Shown here piece after piece: positions 46,401 to 59,323 of a DNA stretch of 64,000 bases. A program made the translations under genes and the position numbers. The stretch spans positions 12,187,814 through 12,251,813 of the forward strand of contig CM031628.1 of NCBI GenBank assembly GCA_018398815.1, read 5' to 3'. The first letter of the stretch is position 1, and the number at the start of each line of letters is the position of its first letter. The notes under the pieces are model-generated. The model ran no database searches. It had not been told where the DNA came from and saw nothing but the letters and a program-made list of their open reading frames with translations. The stretch is from Conus ventricosus (lineage: Eukaryota; Mollusca; Gastropoda; Neogastropoda; Conidae).

Positions 46401-49400
46401 TACAGGGGCCCCTGTCCCCAGCACCCAACACAAATGTACGTGCCCCTGTCCCCAGCGCCCATCAATTTTACAGTCCCCCCTGTCCCGGGACCCCACACAA
46501 ATTTTTTACAGGGCCCTTCACAGCGGGCCCACACAATTTTTACAGGCCCCTGTACAGAAGCCCACCAAACGTACAGTCCCCAAAAAAGTACAGCAGCCTC
46601 CAACAAATGTACATTGCCCCTGTCAAAGCCCCCAACCAATGTACGTCCCTTTTCACAGCAGCCACACAACTTTCAGTCCCCCTTTGTCACAGCCGCCAAA
46701 CAAGGTTTCATTTGCCCCTGTCAAAGCGGGGCCCCCCAAAATTTTTACGTGCCCCGGGTCACGCACCCCACAAAATGTACGTCCCCCTGTAAAAGACCCC
46801 CAAAATTTTTTCGTCCCCCTGTCACAGCGCCCACACAAAAGGGCCCCCCAGTGCCCCTGTCAAAGTACCCCAACACAAGGTACAGCCCCTGTCAAAAAGG
46901 GCCCCCTTTTGCCGTCCCCCTTTTAAAGCAGCCCCAAAAAGGCCCACAGGGGCCCCTTGTCACGGGAACCCCACACAATGTACAGTGCCCCTTGTCCGGC
47001 CCCCCACACAAAATTGTACGGTGCCCCTTTTCCCCAGCACCCCACCCCCAATTTTCGTGCCCGGGTCAAGCGCCCACACACAATGTACGTGGCCCTGTCA
47101 CGCAGCACACCAATGACAGTCCCCCTGTCACAGAAAGCCCACACAATTTTACAGTCCCCCTTTTCCAGCAGGCCCAAAACCCCTTTTGTCCCCGTGCCTG
47201 TACAGAAAGCCCACCCCCACAAAAATGCACGGTGCCCCTGTTCACGGGGGCCCCCTAAAACAACCACCTTGCCCCTGTCCGCAGCCCACACAATGCACAT
47301 TTGCCCTGTAAAGCGGGCCCCAAAATGTCCCAGTCCCCCTGCCCGGAAAGCCCCCCCAAAATTTGTACAGTCCCCCTGCAGGCCCATTTCCCCCTTTTTT
47401 GTAAAGTCCCCCTGTCACAGCGGGTCCAAACCAATGTAAAGTCCCCCTGCCACGCAGCCCACACAATGTACAGTCCCCCTTTCACAGCAGTCCAAAACCA
47501 CAATTTTCAGTCCCCCTGTCACAGCAGCCCACCCCAATTTTCCGCCCCCCTGTCACGCGGCCCACCCCCAATGTACTGCCCCCCGGGTCACAGCAGCCAC
47601 ACAATGTACAGTGCCCCTTTTCCAGCAGCCCACACAAGGTACAGTGTCCTGTCACAGCCCCAAAAACATTTTTCGGTGCCCCTGTCACTGGGCATAAAAA
47701 AATTGGACGTCCCCTGCCCAAACCTCCCCACAAAAGTACAGTCCCCCTGCCCACAGCCCCCACACACAATGTACAGTGCCCTGTAAACAGCACCCCAAAC
47801 AAAAGGGACGGGGCCCCTGTCACGGGAAACCCCCAACCCCAATTACAGTCCCCCTTTAAAAGCAGCCCACACAAATGGAAAAGGGGCCCCTTTTACAGCG
47901 CCCACTTTCAATTTTTCATTTCCCCCTGTCACGCAGTTTCACAAAATTTTCGGGCCCCCCTTCCCGCAGCCCCCTTTAATGTGCATTTCCCCTTGTAAAA
48001 AGGGCAGCCCCAAAACAATGTACGTGCCCCTTTTAAAAACCCAGCCCACAAAAAATTTCCCTTTTGCCCGGGTCAAAGCAGCCACAACAATGTACAGGGG
48101 CCCCTGTAAAACCGGGCCCACAACAAAAATGTTACATGCCCCGGGTACAGCACCCAACACAAATTTTCGGGCCCGGGTCACGGCCCCCACACACAATTTT
48201 CGTGCCCCTGTCAAGGCCCCCACCCCAATAAAAAAGTCCCCCTGTCAAAGAACCCACCACAAATGCACTGTTGCCCCAGTCAAAGCACCCCACCACAATG
48301 TACAGTGCCCCTGTAACAGAAAAAACCAAGGGACTTTTCCCCTGTAAAAGCAGCCCCAAAATGCACGTGCCCCTGTCACGGACCCCAACACCCCAAGGTA
48401 CAGTCCCCTGTCACAGAAACCCCCACACAATGTACAGTCCCCCCTGTAACAGAAACCCCAAACACAATGTACTTTTGGCCCTGTCACAGCAGCCCCACAA
48501 AAATTGCCCCAGTGCCCTTGTCAAAAGCAGCCCCCCACAATGTACAGGGGCCCCGGGGCCACGGGCCCCCACCCCAATGCACAGGGCCCTGTCACAGCAG
48601 CCCACCCAAAAATTTACGTGCCCTGTCACATTACCCAAACCCAACGTACGTTGCCCCTGTCAAACAGCCCAAAAACCAATTTTCAGGGGGCCCTGTAAAA
48701 CCCAGCCCCCCACAATGTACATTGGCCTGTCTGCAGCCAACACAATTTTCGGCCCGGGCACAGCACCCACACACAATGTACATTGCCCCTGTCACGGGCA
48801 GCCCCAAACAATGTACATTTGCCCCTGTCCACAGCAAACCACCACCCCAATTTTCAGGGGGCCCGGGGTACAGGCCCACAAAACCTATTTTCCGTGCCCC
48901 TGTCAGACCCGGGCCCCACAACAATGTCGTGCCCTGTAACAGACCCCCAACAAAAATTGTACATTTGCCCCGGGAAAAGAAACCCCCAATCCAATTTTAC
49001 TTTTGCCCTTGTCAAAAGCCCCCCCCCAAAAATGTACAGTCCCCCTGTAATAGCAGCCCACCCCAAATTTTTAAAAGGCCCTGTCATAGCGGGCCCACAC
49101 ACTTTTGTCCCAGTGCCCCTGTCACAGCGGGCCCCCCCTTTGTAAAGGCCCCGCCCACAGCCCCCAACAAAAATTGTACCAGTGCCCCTTGTCCAGCAGC
49201 CACCCCAATTTTTCTTTGGCCCTGTCACAGCAGCCCACAAAATTGTACGGGGCCCCGGTCACAGAAAACCCACAACAATGCCCAGTGCCCCTGTAACAGC
49301 CCCCAAAAAAAATTGTCAGTCCCCCCTTGTCCAGAAAGCCCCCCCAAAATTGACAGTGCCCCTGTCAAAGCAAACACCAATGTACAGGGGCCCCTTGTCA

Positions 49401-50504
49401 AAGCCCCCACTAAAATGTACAGGGGCCCCTGTCACGCGCCCAAAACCCCAAAATTTTTTTACAGTGCCCCCCTGTCAAGCGCCCACCAATGTACTTTTCC
49501 CCTGTCCCCAGCAGCCCCCCACACAATGCTAGTGCCCCTGTCAAGAGCCCACACACAATGTACAGGGCCCCTGTCCCCAGCAGCCCCCAACGTACAGTCC
49601 CCCTGTCACACCCAGCCCACCATTTTTTAAAATCCCCCTAAAAAGCACCCCCAAAAAATTTTACAGTCCCCCGTCACGAAGCCCAAAAATTTTTACGGGT
49701 GCCCCTGTCACAGCAGCCCACAAAAAATGCACGTCCCCCTGTACACAGGCCCAAACATTTACGTTTAGTGCCCCTGCCCACAGCACCCCAAAACCACAAT
49801 GTACAGTGCCCCTGTCATGCGCCCACACAAAGGGGTTAACAGTCCCCCTGTAAACAGCACCCCCAAACCCAATGCACAGTGCCCCTGTCCAGCACCCCAC
49901 ACACAATGTACGTCCCCTTTTTCAAAAAAAACCCCAACACAAAATTTGCAAGTAAACCTTTGTAAAGCGCGCAACAAAATTTTTAAGGGGCCCCTGTCAA
50001 GAGCCCCCCACAAGGTACATTTGCCCCCTGTCACAGCGCCCCCCCAATTTTTACGGGGCCCCCCTTGTCACAGCAGTCCACACAATGTACAGTCCCCCTG
50101 TCCAGTCCCCAAAAAAAAAATGTACAGGGGCCCCCTGTCAAAAGACCCCAACCAAAAAAAATTTTCGTGCCCCTGTAAACAGCACCCCACACACAAGAAA
50201 CAGTGCCCTGTAACAGCACCCAAAACCCGGGGGTACAGTTGCCCCTGTAAAAAGAAAGCCCACAAAATGTAAAAGTGCCCCTGTCACAGCCCCCCAAACA
50301 TACAATGTACATTTGGCCCCTGTCACGCAGATCACAAAAGGTACAGTGCCCTTTTCCAAAGCAGCCCACTTACAATGTGCAGTCCCCTTGTCAAAGCAGC
50401 CCACACAATGTACTTTTGCCCCTGTAAAACCCAGCCCCACACCAATTTGTTTCCCCAACCTGCCCCTGTCAAACCAGCCACCCACAATGTCATGCCCCTG
50501 TCAA

Positions 50505-50557
<53 letters not shown>

Positions 50558-53010
50558 TAAAAGTGCCCTTTTACAGCGCCCACACACAATTTTACAGTCC
50601 CCCGTCACAGAAACCCCAACAAAATTACAAATTTGCCCTGTCACAGCGGGCCCCCCAAAAACAATGCACAGTGCCCCAGTAAAAGCAGCCCCCACACAAT
50701 GTACAGCCCCCCTTGTACGGGCAAAAAAACAATTTTCAGGGGCCCTGTCACGCGCCCCAAATGCACATTTCCCCCTGTCCAGGAGCCCACCCCCAAATTT
50801 TTACATCCCCCTGTCACACCCAACCCAACAATGTACAGTCCCCCTTGTCACAGCAGCCCACCTTTGTACGGGTCCCCTGTCACAGAGCCCCAAACAATGA
50901 ACAGTCCCCCGGTCACGCACCCCAAAAAATGTACATTTGCCCCTGTACAGCCCCCAACACAATGCCATTGGACCCCTTGTAACGAAGCCCCACACAATGT
51001 AAAAGGGGCCCCCTTGTACAGTAGCACCCACAAAAATTTACGTGCCCCTGTAACAACGCCACACACAATTACATTTGGGCCCTGTCAAAGCACCCACACA
51101 CAATGAAACAGGGGCCCCCTGTCACAGCAGCCAACACAATTTTACATTTCCCGGGTTCACAGCAACCCACACACATTTTTCGGGGCCCCCCGGTTCCAGC
51201 GCCCACACACAATGTAAAGTGCCCCTGTCACAGCACCCCAAACACAATGTACAGTGCCCTTGTCACAGCAGCCCACACAATAACATTTGCCCCTGTCAGA
51301 GCACCCCAAACCCCACAATGTACAGTGCCCCTGTCACAGCAGCACACACAAATTTTTGTGCCCCTGTCACAGCAGCCCCACAAAAATGTACAGTCCCCTT
51401 GTATAGCAGCCCAACACAATGCCATTTCCCCCCTGTCTAGAGCACAAAAACAAGGGTACAGTCCCCCTGTCTTTGCGGGCCCACAAACAATGTACAGTGC
51501 CCCTGTCACAGACCCCCCAACAATGTACAGTGCCCCTGTCACCACCCCACACAAAAAGTACAGGGGCCCTGTCACAGGGGGTCCACAAAATTTTTCAGTG
51601 CCCCGGTACGAAACCCCACACAATGAAACGGGGCCCTGTCAAAAGCAACCCACCAAAGACATTTCCCCCTGTAAGGCCCCCACCACAATTTTACAGTGCC
51701 CCTGTACGGGACCCCAACACACAATGCACAGTCCCCCTGTCAATGCAGAACCACAATGTCATTCCCCCCTGTAAAAGCACCCCCACTACAAGTACAGGGG
51801 CCCCTTTTCACAGCGTCCAAACCAATGTACAGTCCCCCGGTCATAGAGCCCCCCCAAAATTTTACGGGCCCCCGGGTTAACTGCCCACAAAATTTGACTC
51901 CCCCCCCCCCCCCCCGTTCAGGGAAGCCCACACACAATGTACAGTCCCCCTTCCAGCAGCCCCCACACAACGTACATTTCCCCCTGTCACACCCACCCCC
52001 ACACAAAGTACAATGCCCTGTCACAGCAGCCCACACAATTTTACAGTCCCCCTGTCACGCACCCCACACAATGTACAGTGCCCCTGTCCCAGCGGGGGCC
52101 CCCACCAATGCACAGTGCCCCTGTCACGCAGCCCCACAATGAAAAGTTTGTCCCCCTTTTCCAGCAGCCCACAAAATTTGTACAGTCCCCCCTGTCCTGC
52201 ACCCCCAACACAATGTAGGGGTTGCCCCTGAAACAGCCCCCACACACAAATGCACAGTGCCCTGTCACAGCAGCCCACAAAAAGGGTACAGTGCCCTGTC
52301 ACAGAAAACCCCAACACAATCACAGTAAACCTTTTCCCCGCGGGCCACAATGAAAGTCCCCCTGTCCAGCAGCCCCAAAATTTGAAACAGTCCCCTGTCA
52401 CAGCGCCTCCCACAAAATTTGTTCAGGGCCCCTGTTACGCAGCCCCACGGGGCCAAAAGTTCCCCCCTTGTAAAGGGCAGCCCCACACACAAGGACAGTG
52501 CCCCGGGTCCCCGGCAGCCCTCCAAAATTTTTGAAAGTCCCCCTGTCACAGACCCCACACACAAATGTACAGTGCCCCGGGCACAGCAGCCCCCACACAA
52601 TGTCCCGTGCCCTGTCACAGCAGCCCACACACTTTTTTCAGTGGCCCTGTACGCAGCCCCACAAGGGAACCAGTGCCCCTGCCCAAAGCGCCCAAAATTG
52701 TACATTTGCCCCTGTCACAGCAGCCCACACAGTGACAAGTCCCCCTGTCCACCCGCCCCCCCAGGGACAGCCCCCCTGTCACAAAGCCCACAAAACAATG
52801 TCCCCAGGCCCCTGTCCCCAAGCAGCCCAACAATTTCAGGGGCCCCGGGACAGCAGCCCACAACAAGGTACAGTCCCCCTGTCAAGAACCCCCACACACA
52901 ATGTACGGGGCCCCTGTCACAGCCCCCACAACAAGGGACATTTTTCCCCCTGTAAAAGCAGCCCACACAATGTACACTCCCCTTGGAAAAGGAAAGCCCA
53001 CCAATGAAAC
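40441..53010. repeat. 12.5-kb satellite-like array of 33-36-bp units
   Basis: Core unit 'cacacaatgtacagtgcccc' plus 'tgtcacagcagcc' (33 bp), repeated with heavy variation for about 12.6 kb, which is roughly 350-380 copies by length. Most changes turn a dinucleotide into a homopolymer pair (for example 'cagtg' to 'caggg', 'acac' to 'aaaa'). The dozens of long frames on both strands reflect the lack of stop codons in the unit. A C-run at 50508-50553 interrupts it. This is the largest feature in the window. Confidence 0.93.
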
Positions 53011-55485
53011 AGCCCTCGGCCCAATGGCCTGATTTTTTGTGATTTTAAAGGTTGTGCCCCGTGTGAGTACACCTGCAGGGGGGGGTTCTTAAAAGGAAAT
53101 GGGGCAGTGGCAAAAAAAAACGGGGGGAACCACTAAATCCCTAACACCACCGGGGCCCACAAGGGGGGAAAGGGGGGATTCCAAAATTTTTTTACTTCAC
53201 TTAAACCTTTCACTCCCCTTGCATCCAAAATGGGGTATGGGCCCATAACAAGAAGAGGAAAAACGGGGCCGAAGGGGAAAAGAAAAGAAAGAAAAAAAAG
53301 GGCAATGGGGCATGAAGAAAAAAAAACCCTTTCAGAACAACTGCCTAGGGGGACAAATTTAAATTTAAAATAGACCCCAAAACCCCCCAATATCCGGGGG
53401 GACCCCGTTCCGCCCCAACCTAACCATAAACCGTTTACAAAGACTTTCAAATAACAGAAGAAAGACAGTATAAAAAACAATAAAAAAATTTCAAACAGGC
53501 CCTGCCCTGGGTTAAACAAAACAATAAGAAAAAAAAAAAAATTGGGTTTGACGGCTTCAGGCCACACACCACACCCCCAACCCCCACACCCACACCACAC
53601 AAAAATTAAGATTTAAACTTCTTATCGTGCCCGCAGAGGTTCCCGTGGGAGGGGATCCCCCAAAAGGGGGCGAACCCCGCGGGGGGTGGCTTCTAGTCGA
53701 GGCAAAGTTTGTCTAAAGTGAAGGGTGAGGACCCCCTTTAAACCCGGTCCTCATTGCGGCAGGGGGAAGGGTTTTCTTAAAGTCCGAGGTAAAGGGGTTG
53801 CCCCAGGGGGAAGGGTGAGGCCCACCTTAAACCCGTCCTCAGTGCGGGACGGGTTTCCCTGGTTCCCCGGAGGGCGTTCCCGGGGGGCCCGGGAGGATGG
53901 CCCTTTTCAGCCGGGCCCCAAGCCGGAGCTGCCGGAAAACAAAGGGGAAAATTTTTTTCCCCCCCTACGGCGGGGGAACCCGTCTCCAGATGAGAATTTT
54001 TTTATCTTTCTTTGTAAAGGTGGGGAAACTTGTGGGTTGGGCCCATTTCGTCAGTTGTAAAGGGTCACGGGCCCTTTTAAAAAGGTTTCAACTATGTCAC
54101 TGTCCTTTAAAAAGGGTAAAAAAACTATAATAACTTCTTTCATTTTTTCCCTTTTTGTTTTTTAAACCCGGTACTCATGGCATTCCTTGCACCCTGTATC
54201 AAATGACTTCCCGTATTAAGGTAACTTCCTTAGTCAATTCAATAAAAAAAAACCAACTAAAATCCTTTCCATACGTTGTCCCCACAAACATATAGGACAA
54301 GGACAAAAGGGAAGGGAAACCCAAATGCGGGGCGTTAGGGCCCGGGAAAATTCCGCATCCGGGGTTTTAAGTTTTGAGCCTTTTCGAACGCTCTTCCCTT
54401 TCCACGATCCGAAATTTTCCCTTTCAAAAACAACAAGGAAAAAAAAAATTAACACTTACGATATCCTTGGGCCCACATCACATTTTTTTAAGCAATTAAA
54501 GGCATTGACTCGACCTGTATAAAAGAAACAACAAAAACGCTTCTGTTGACTAAAAGGGGTTTTTAAGATTTTTTAAACTTAGTCCAAAGAAAAAGAATAC
54601 CAAAGCCAAAAGGGCCCAAAAACGCAATTAAAGAAAATGGTTCCTACAATTCCCCCCAAAATTTGAAATTTCCCGATACCATTTCCCCAAACGGGAAACC
54701 CCCCCCCTCTTTGGGCTTTTTCAAAAAAAAAAAAGGTGGGGCCAGCCAACAGATTTTTAAGGCGAAGAAAAACCGAAACCCTTGAGGGGTTTTAGAAAAC
54801 CCAAAAAACAAGACACTGCCCAAGCCCAGCCCATATAGTTCCCAAAGGGCGGGGGGGCGAGGAAAGAGAACGGTCCGTCCCCCCTTTCCGATGAAGGATG
54901 GAGCCAAAACCCCGTGAGGGTTTCCCCAATGAAGTGGCTTCCCAGGTCAGGGATGCCCTAAGGTGTTTCCCTCCAGCTGGGGGGGGATAGGGACCCCAGA
55001 GGTGGCAAGGGGAATTTTTTTTCCTTCCCCCCCGAAGGGGAAAGTTTTTCCCACGAAACCCCACGTCGAAGTGGATCCAACAGGAAGGCTCCGGGCTCCC
55101 CAGAGATAGAAAATTTTTTTTTTTGGGGACCCCAAAAGTTCTTTAAGCGAGGCCACCCCCACTCGCCTAAAAAAGGGAGGGAAACCCTGTAACAAAACAG
55201 CTCAGCTGTGTCACCGGGACAGCTGTTAAAACCACGTGAAAAAAACGTTTAAAATGAAAAAAAAAGTTTTTTAAAAAAAAAAAAAGAAGAAAAAATATTG
55301 GGGGGGGAGCAAAATGACGGATTTTGCGGCCAGGAAAAACAAAAAAAAAAAAACTGGTCAACCCCCGGGCCCAATTTGTAGTGAAGATGTCACGGGCCCA
55401 ACACCCCCACTTTAAAAGGGGTTGGGGGAAAGAAATGAATTTTCCCCCAAAACCAAAAGTATTTCCCGTCCTTTGACGTCTTTTG
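53011..55485. other. non-repeat DNA of poor apparent quality, no gene called
   Basis: Dense short homopolymers. Some pieces (for example 53640-54060 and 54890-55110) have a coding-like mixture, but I cannot read a stable frame or name a domain in them. Confidence 0.4.
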
Positions 55486-56160
55486 CAGGGGCCCAACGGG
55501 CTGACTCTTTGTAAATTTTAAAAGGTCTGTAAGCGGGTGGGACTGTGACCGCTCTTTGTGAGGAAAGTCGGAAAACCAGGGGGCCAACGGGCCGTTTTTT
55601 GTGTGTAGGTTTTTGTAAGCATTTTGGGCCAAAAAGTGCCTAAATCTTTGTGATGAAAAGGTTTGTAAGCAGTGGAACCGTGCTGCTTTTTGTGTTTTTA
55701 AAGGTCTGAAAGGGCGGGGGAAATTGGTCTGACTTTTTGGGGATTTTAAAGGTCTGTAGCAGGGGTTTCAATGGGCCTGCCCTTTTTGTGAGGTAAAGGT
55801 CTGTAGCAGGGGCCCCCAATGTGACCCGCTTTTTTTTGATGAAAAGGTCTGTAAGCCGGGGCCCAATGTGTCGGGAATTTTGTGGGGGAAAAAGGTCTGT
55901 AAAAGAAGGGGCCAATGTGACCGACTCTTTTTAAATGTAAAGGTCTGTAAGCCGTGGAAAAATTTTTGTCGGGAATCTTTGTGATGAAAAGGTCTGTAAG
56001 CAGTGGCCAATGGGGACCGACTTTTGTGTTGTAAAGGTCTGAAACGGTCGGGTAACCAGTGGTCAGTTTTCCCTAAACTCTTTTGATGGGGGGTTCTGAA
56101 ACGCGGGGCCAATGTGCCTGTCTCTTTGTAAATGAAAAGGGTCTGTAACAGTAAGTCTTG
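55486..56160. repeat. about 44-bp minisatellite, about 15 copies, degraded
   Basis: Units carry 'aaaggtctgtaagcagtgg' and 'ccaatgtgaccgactctttg'. The homopolymer-block texture is the same as in the neighbouring DNA. Confidence 0.88.
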
Positions 56161-56394
56161 CTCGAACTTGGAATGTCAACAACCCGACCCAAACTCCCCC
56201 ACGATCTCCAACCCGTGGGGACAAAAGGTTAAAAGAAGGGGGGTTAAAAAGCCGCTCGGTGACCAATCGATTTATTACCCCTAGTGACGGGAAATGGGGG
56301 ATCGTCCTGCCCCGCTGACGTCCCAAACTGAAGGGGGTGCAGCGAGTGTAGAGGGCAGGGGAGGGGCGGGGGAGGGGGAGAAAGGGGTGGCTGG
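56161..56394. other. unique-looking non-coding DNA
   Basis: No feature recognised between the two arrays. Confidence 0.4.
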
Positions 56395-58735
56395 GAGCTG
56401 AGTGAGCGCCCCGAGCCAGGACCAGCGAAAGGGGAGGGGCCCCCCCGAGCAAGAGACCAGGGGGGTGAGCGCCAGAGCCAGAGGGCCCGAGGGGGGGCGC
56501 CACGAGCCAGAGAAAAGAGGGGGTGAGCGCCACGGGGCCGAGACCGGGAGTCGCGCCGAGCCAGAGACCAGAGGTGAGCGCCCCCGAGGGCCCGAGCCCC
56601 GAGAGTCAGGAAAGAGCCGGGGACCCGAGGTGGCGCCACGAGCCCGAGACCAGGGGAGTGAGGGGCCCCCGAGCCCGGACCCGGGGAGTGAGTGCCCCAA
56701 AGGGAGAGACCGAGAGTGAGCAAACCCCAAACCAGAGACCATTTGGAAAGGTTTCACAAGGCAGAGACCAGGGGGGTGAGTGCCAAGGCCCGGGGACCGG
56801 GGTGAGTGCCCCAAGGGAGAGACCATGGGGAAGAGTGCCCAAAGCCCGAGACCAGGGAAATGGTGCCACGAGGGAGAGACCCCCGGGTGTGAGTTTCCCC
56901 AAAGGGGAAAAAAGACCAGGGAGTGAGCGCCCCGAGCCAGAGGGCCAGAGATTTTAGCGCCCCGAGGCCCGAGAACCCGAAAATGAGCCCCCACGAGCCA
57001 GGACCAGAGAGTGAGGGGCCACGAGCCCGAGGACCCCGGGGAGTGAGGGCCCCAAGGCAGAGGGCCCGAGAGGGGCGGGCCCGCCAGGACCTTTGGGAAA
57101 GAGTGCCACAAAGGGAGAGGGCCCGGGAAAATGAGGGGCCAAAGGCAGAAAAACCAAAGGGGAAGGGGTGCCAAGGGAGAGACCAGGGAGTGAGTGCCAC
57201 AAGCCCGAACCAGGGAGTGAGTGCCCCCAAGGCAAGAGACCATGGAAGGGGAACCACAAGGCCCGGGGGCCAGAAGGGGAGTTTCCACAAAGGGAGGGGA
57301 CCAGAGAGTGAGTGCCACAAGGCAGGACCAGGGAAAAGTGCCCCAAGGCAGAGACCCGAGAGTGAGTGCCCAAAGGGAGGACCCCGAGGGGAGTGCCACA
57401 AGGCAGGGGCCCCGGAAAGGTTTCCACAAGGCAGAGGGCCCTTTGGGAAAGAGTGCCAAAGGGGAGAGACCAGGGAAATGAGTGCCACAAATCAAAAGAC
57501 CATGGGGGAAAGGTGCCCCAAGGCAGAGCAGGGGGTGTGGTTTCCCAAGCCCGAGACCAGGGGAGTGAGGCCACAGGCAGAGGGCCAGGAGTGGGTGCCA
57601 CAAGGCAGAGGGCCTGGGGAAATGAGTGGGCCCCAAGGGAGAGACCGGGGTGTGAGTGCCACAAAGGGAGAGACCAGGGAGTGAGCGCCACAAGGCAGAG
57701 ACCGGGGAGTGAGTGCCAAAAGGCAGAGACCAGGGAGTGGTGCCCAAAAGGGAGAGCCAGGGAACCCTGAAACGCCCCAAGGGGAGGAAACCCGGGTGTT
57801 TGGGGTGCCACAAGGCAGGGGCCCGGGAGTGGTGCCACAAAGGGAGAGGGCCAAAGGAATGAGTGGGCCCAAAACCAGAGACCCGGGTGTGAGTGCCCCA
57901 AGGGAGAGAACAGGGAATTGTGTGCCACAAGGCGAGCCAGGGGGTGAGTGCCACAAGGGGAAAAGACCCGGGAATGAGTTTCCCCAAGGGAGGGACCAGG
58001 GGTGAGTGCCAAAAAGGCAGAGGGCCAGGGATGGGGAGTTTCCAAAGGGAGAGACCAAAGGGAAAGAGGGCCCAAGGGAGAGGGCCGGGGGTGAAATGCC
58101 CCAAGGCAGAGACCCCGGTGTGAATGCCCCAAACCAGAGGGGCCCGGGTGCGAGGGCCCCAAGGCAGAGACCAGGCGTGAGGCCACAAGGCAGAGGGCCA
58201 GGGAAAAGGGTGCCCAAAGGGAGGACCCCGGGAGTGAGTGCCCAAGGCGGGGGAAGGGGGTGAGTGCCAAAAAAGGGGGAAGGGGAACCCTGGAATTTTA
58301 GTGCCACAAGGCAGAGACATGGAAAGAGTGCACAAGCAGGCCCCGGGAGTGAGTGCCACAAAAGGGAGAGGGCCATGGGAATTTAGTGCCCCAAAGCAAA
58401 AGACCAGGGAGTGAGTCCCCAAGGGAGAGACCAGGGGGAAAATGAGTGCCAAAGGCAGAGCCCCGGGGGTTTTTTATTTTCCACAAGGCAGAGGGCCCGG
58501 GGAATTTAGGGGCCCCCAAGGCGGGGCCCGGGGGGGTGGCGCCCCAAGGGAGGGGAACCCGGGGGGGTGGGGTGCCCCAAGCCAGAAAGGCAGGGGGGGT
58601 GGGGCCCCAAGGCCCGGGACCGGGGAAGTGAGGTTTCCACAAGCCCCGAGACCAGGGGGGGTGAGTGCCCCAAGGGAAGGGACCAGGGGGGGAGTGCCAC
58701 AAAGGGAGAGACCCGGGGGACGGAGCGGGCAAAAA
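56395..58735. repeat. 27-bp satellite-like array, about 85 copies, degraded
   Basis: Unit 'gagtgagtgccacaaggcag' plus 'agaccag'. The left end (about 56400-56700) is a GC-rich variant with 'gcgccacgagcc'. The 723-codon minus-strand frame (56281-58452) is a repeat artefact: 27 bp is nine codons and the unit has no stop on that strand. Confidence 0.93.
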
Positions 58736-58984
58736 TGATTCCCCCGGGGTGGGCAAAAAAGAAACCCCAAGGGGGACAAAAAGGGCGAAGCACCGATACT
58801 AGAAAAAGGGGGGGTGGGAGTTGAGGGGGAGGGGGGGTTTAAAACCCAAAACGACCCCGTTAGTGTTCGTTTTGAGGCGGTAGGGGGGGCCCTTTTGGGG
58901 GGAGGGCCCCGGGGTCGCCCCCATTTCCCCTACAAACCCCCCCCCTTTTTGTCGGAATTTTTCATTGTTATTCTTCGGGGCCAT
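58736..58984. other. G/C-rich homopolymer-laden DNA, end of the low-quality block
   Basis: Texture returns to normal at about 58985. Confidence 0.45.
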
Positions 58985-59062
58985 TTTTTTTTTAACTTAC
59001 TCTTTTTGTATTCTTCAGACCCCAACGCCAGTTTTCTCAATGGAGAGTCATTACAGACTTGA
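58985..59062 (+). CDS. possible small 3'-terminal exon, partial
   Basis: A good acceptor context (branch-like 'aacttac', then 'tctttttgtattcttcag' ending at 59018) is followed by a short frame, (G)ACCCCAACGCC onward, encoding DPNASFLNGESLQT and a TGA at 59060-59062. No upstream exon can be read in the noisy DNA before it, and the peptide is too short for family assignment. A second acceptor-like 'cctctctcctgcag' follows at 59102. It could equally be chance. Confidence 0.22.
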   Translation, partial: FFFNLLFLYSSDPNASFLNGESLQT

Positions 59063-59323
59063 CCCAGAATAGCCCCCGACCCCACCGCCCTCTCTCCTGC
59101 AGGCCCAGCCAACCTGGAGAAAAGAATGATGTAGCTGATTCCCACAAGATAGTGTGTGCCAACCCTCACTGGTAATAATGTATAAGGTTCAGACAGAGTG
59201 AGAGAGGGCTGAACACCCTCACCATGTTGACACAGCTCGAGACTCGTCAATTCCACATTGAACATCATAATGATCATTTCTGTTGCCATCCTGTCGCTTC
59301 TTTCGTGCCACTTTATTGGCATT
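59063..59323. other. unique non-coding DNA
   Basis: No further feature recognised. Confidence 0.4.

Noticed and set aside
40424..53007. Dozens of 60-478-codon frames on both strands
   Set aside because: All lie within the stop-poor 33-36-bp array. They overlap in every frame and encode only variants of the repeat.
56281..58452. 723-codon open frame on the minus strand
   Set aside because: It runs through the 27-bp array, whose unit is nine codons and lacks stops on that strand. The peptide is a Leu/Pro/Gly repeat with no domain, and the plus strand is equally open.
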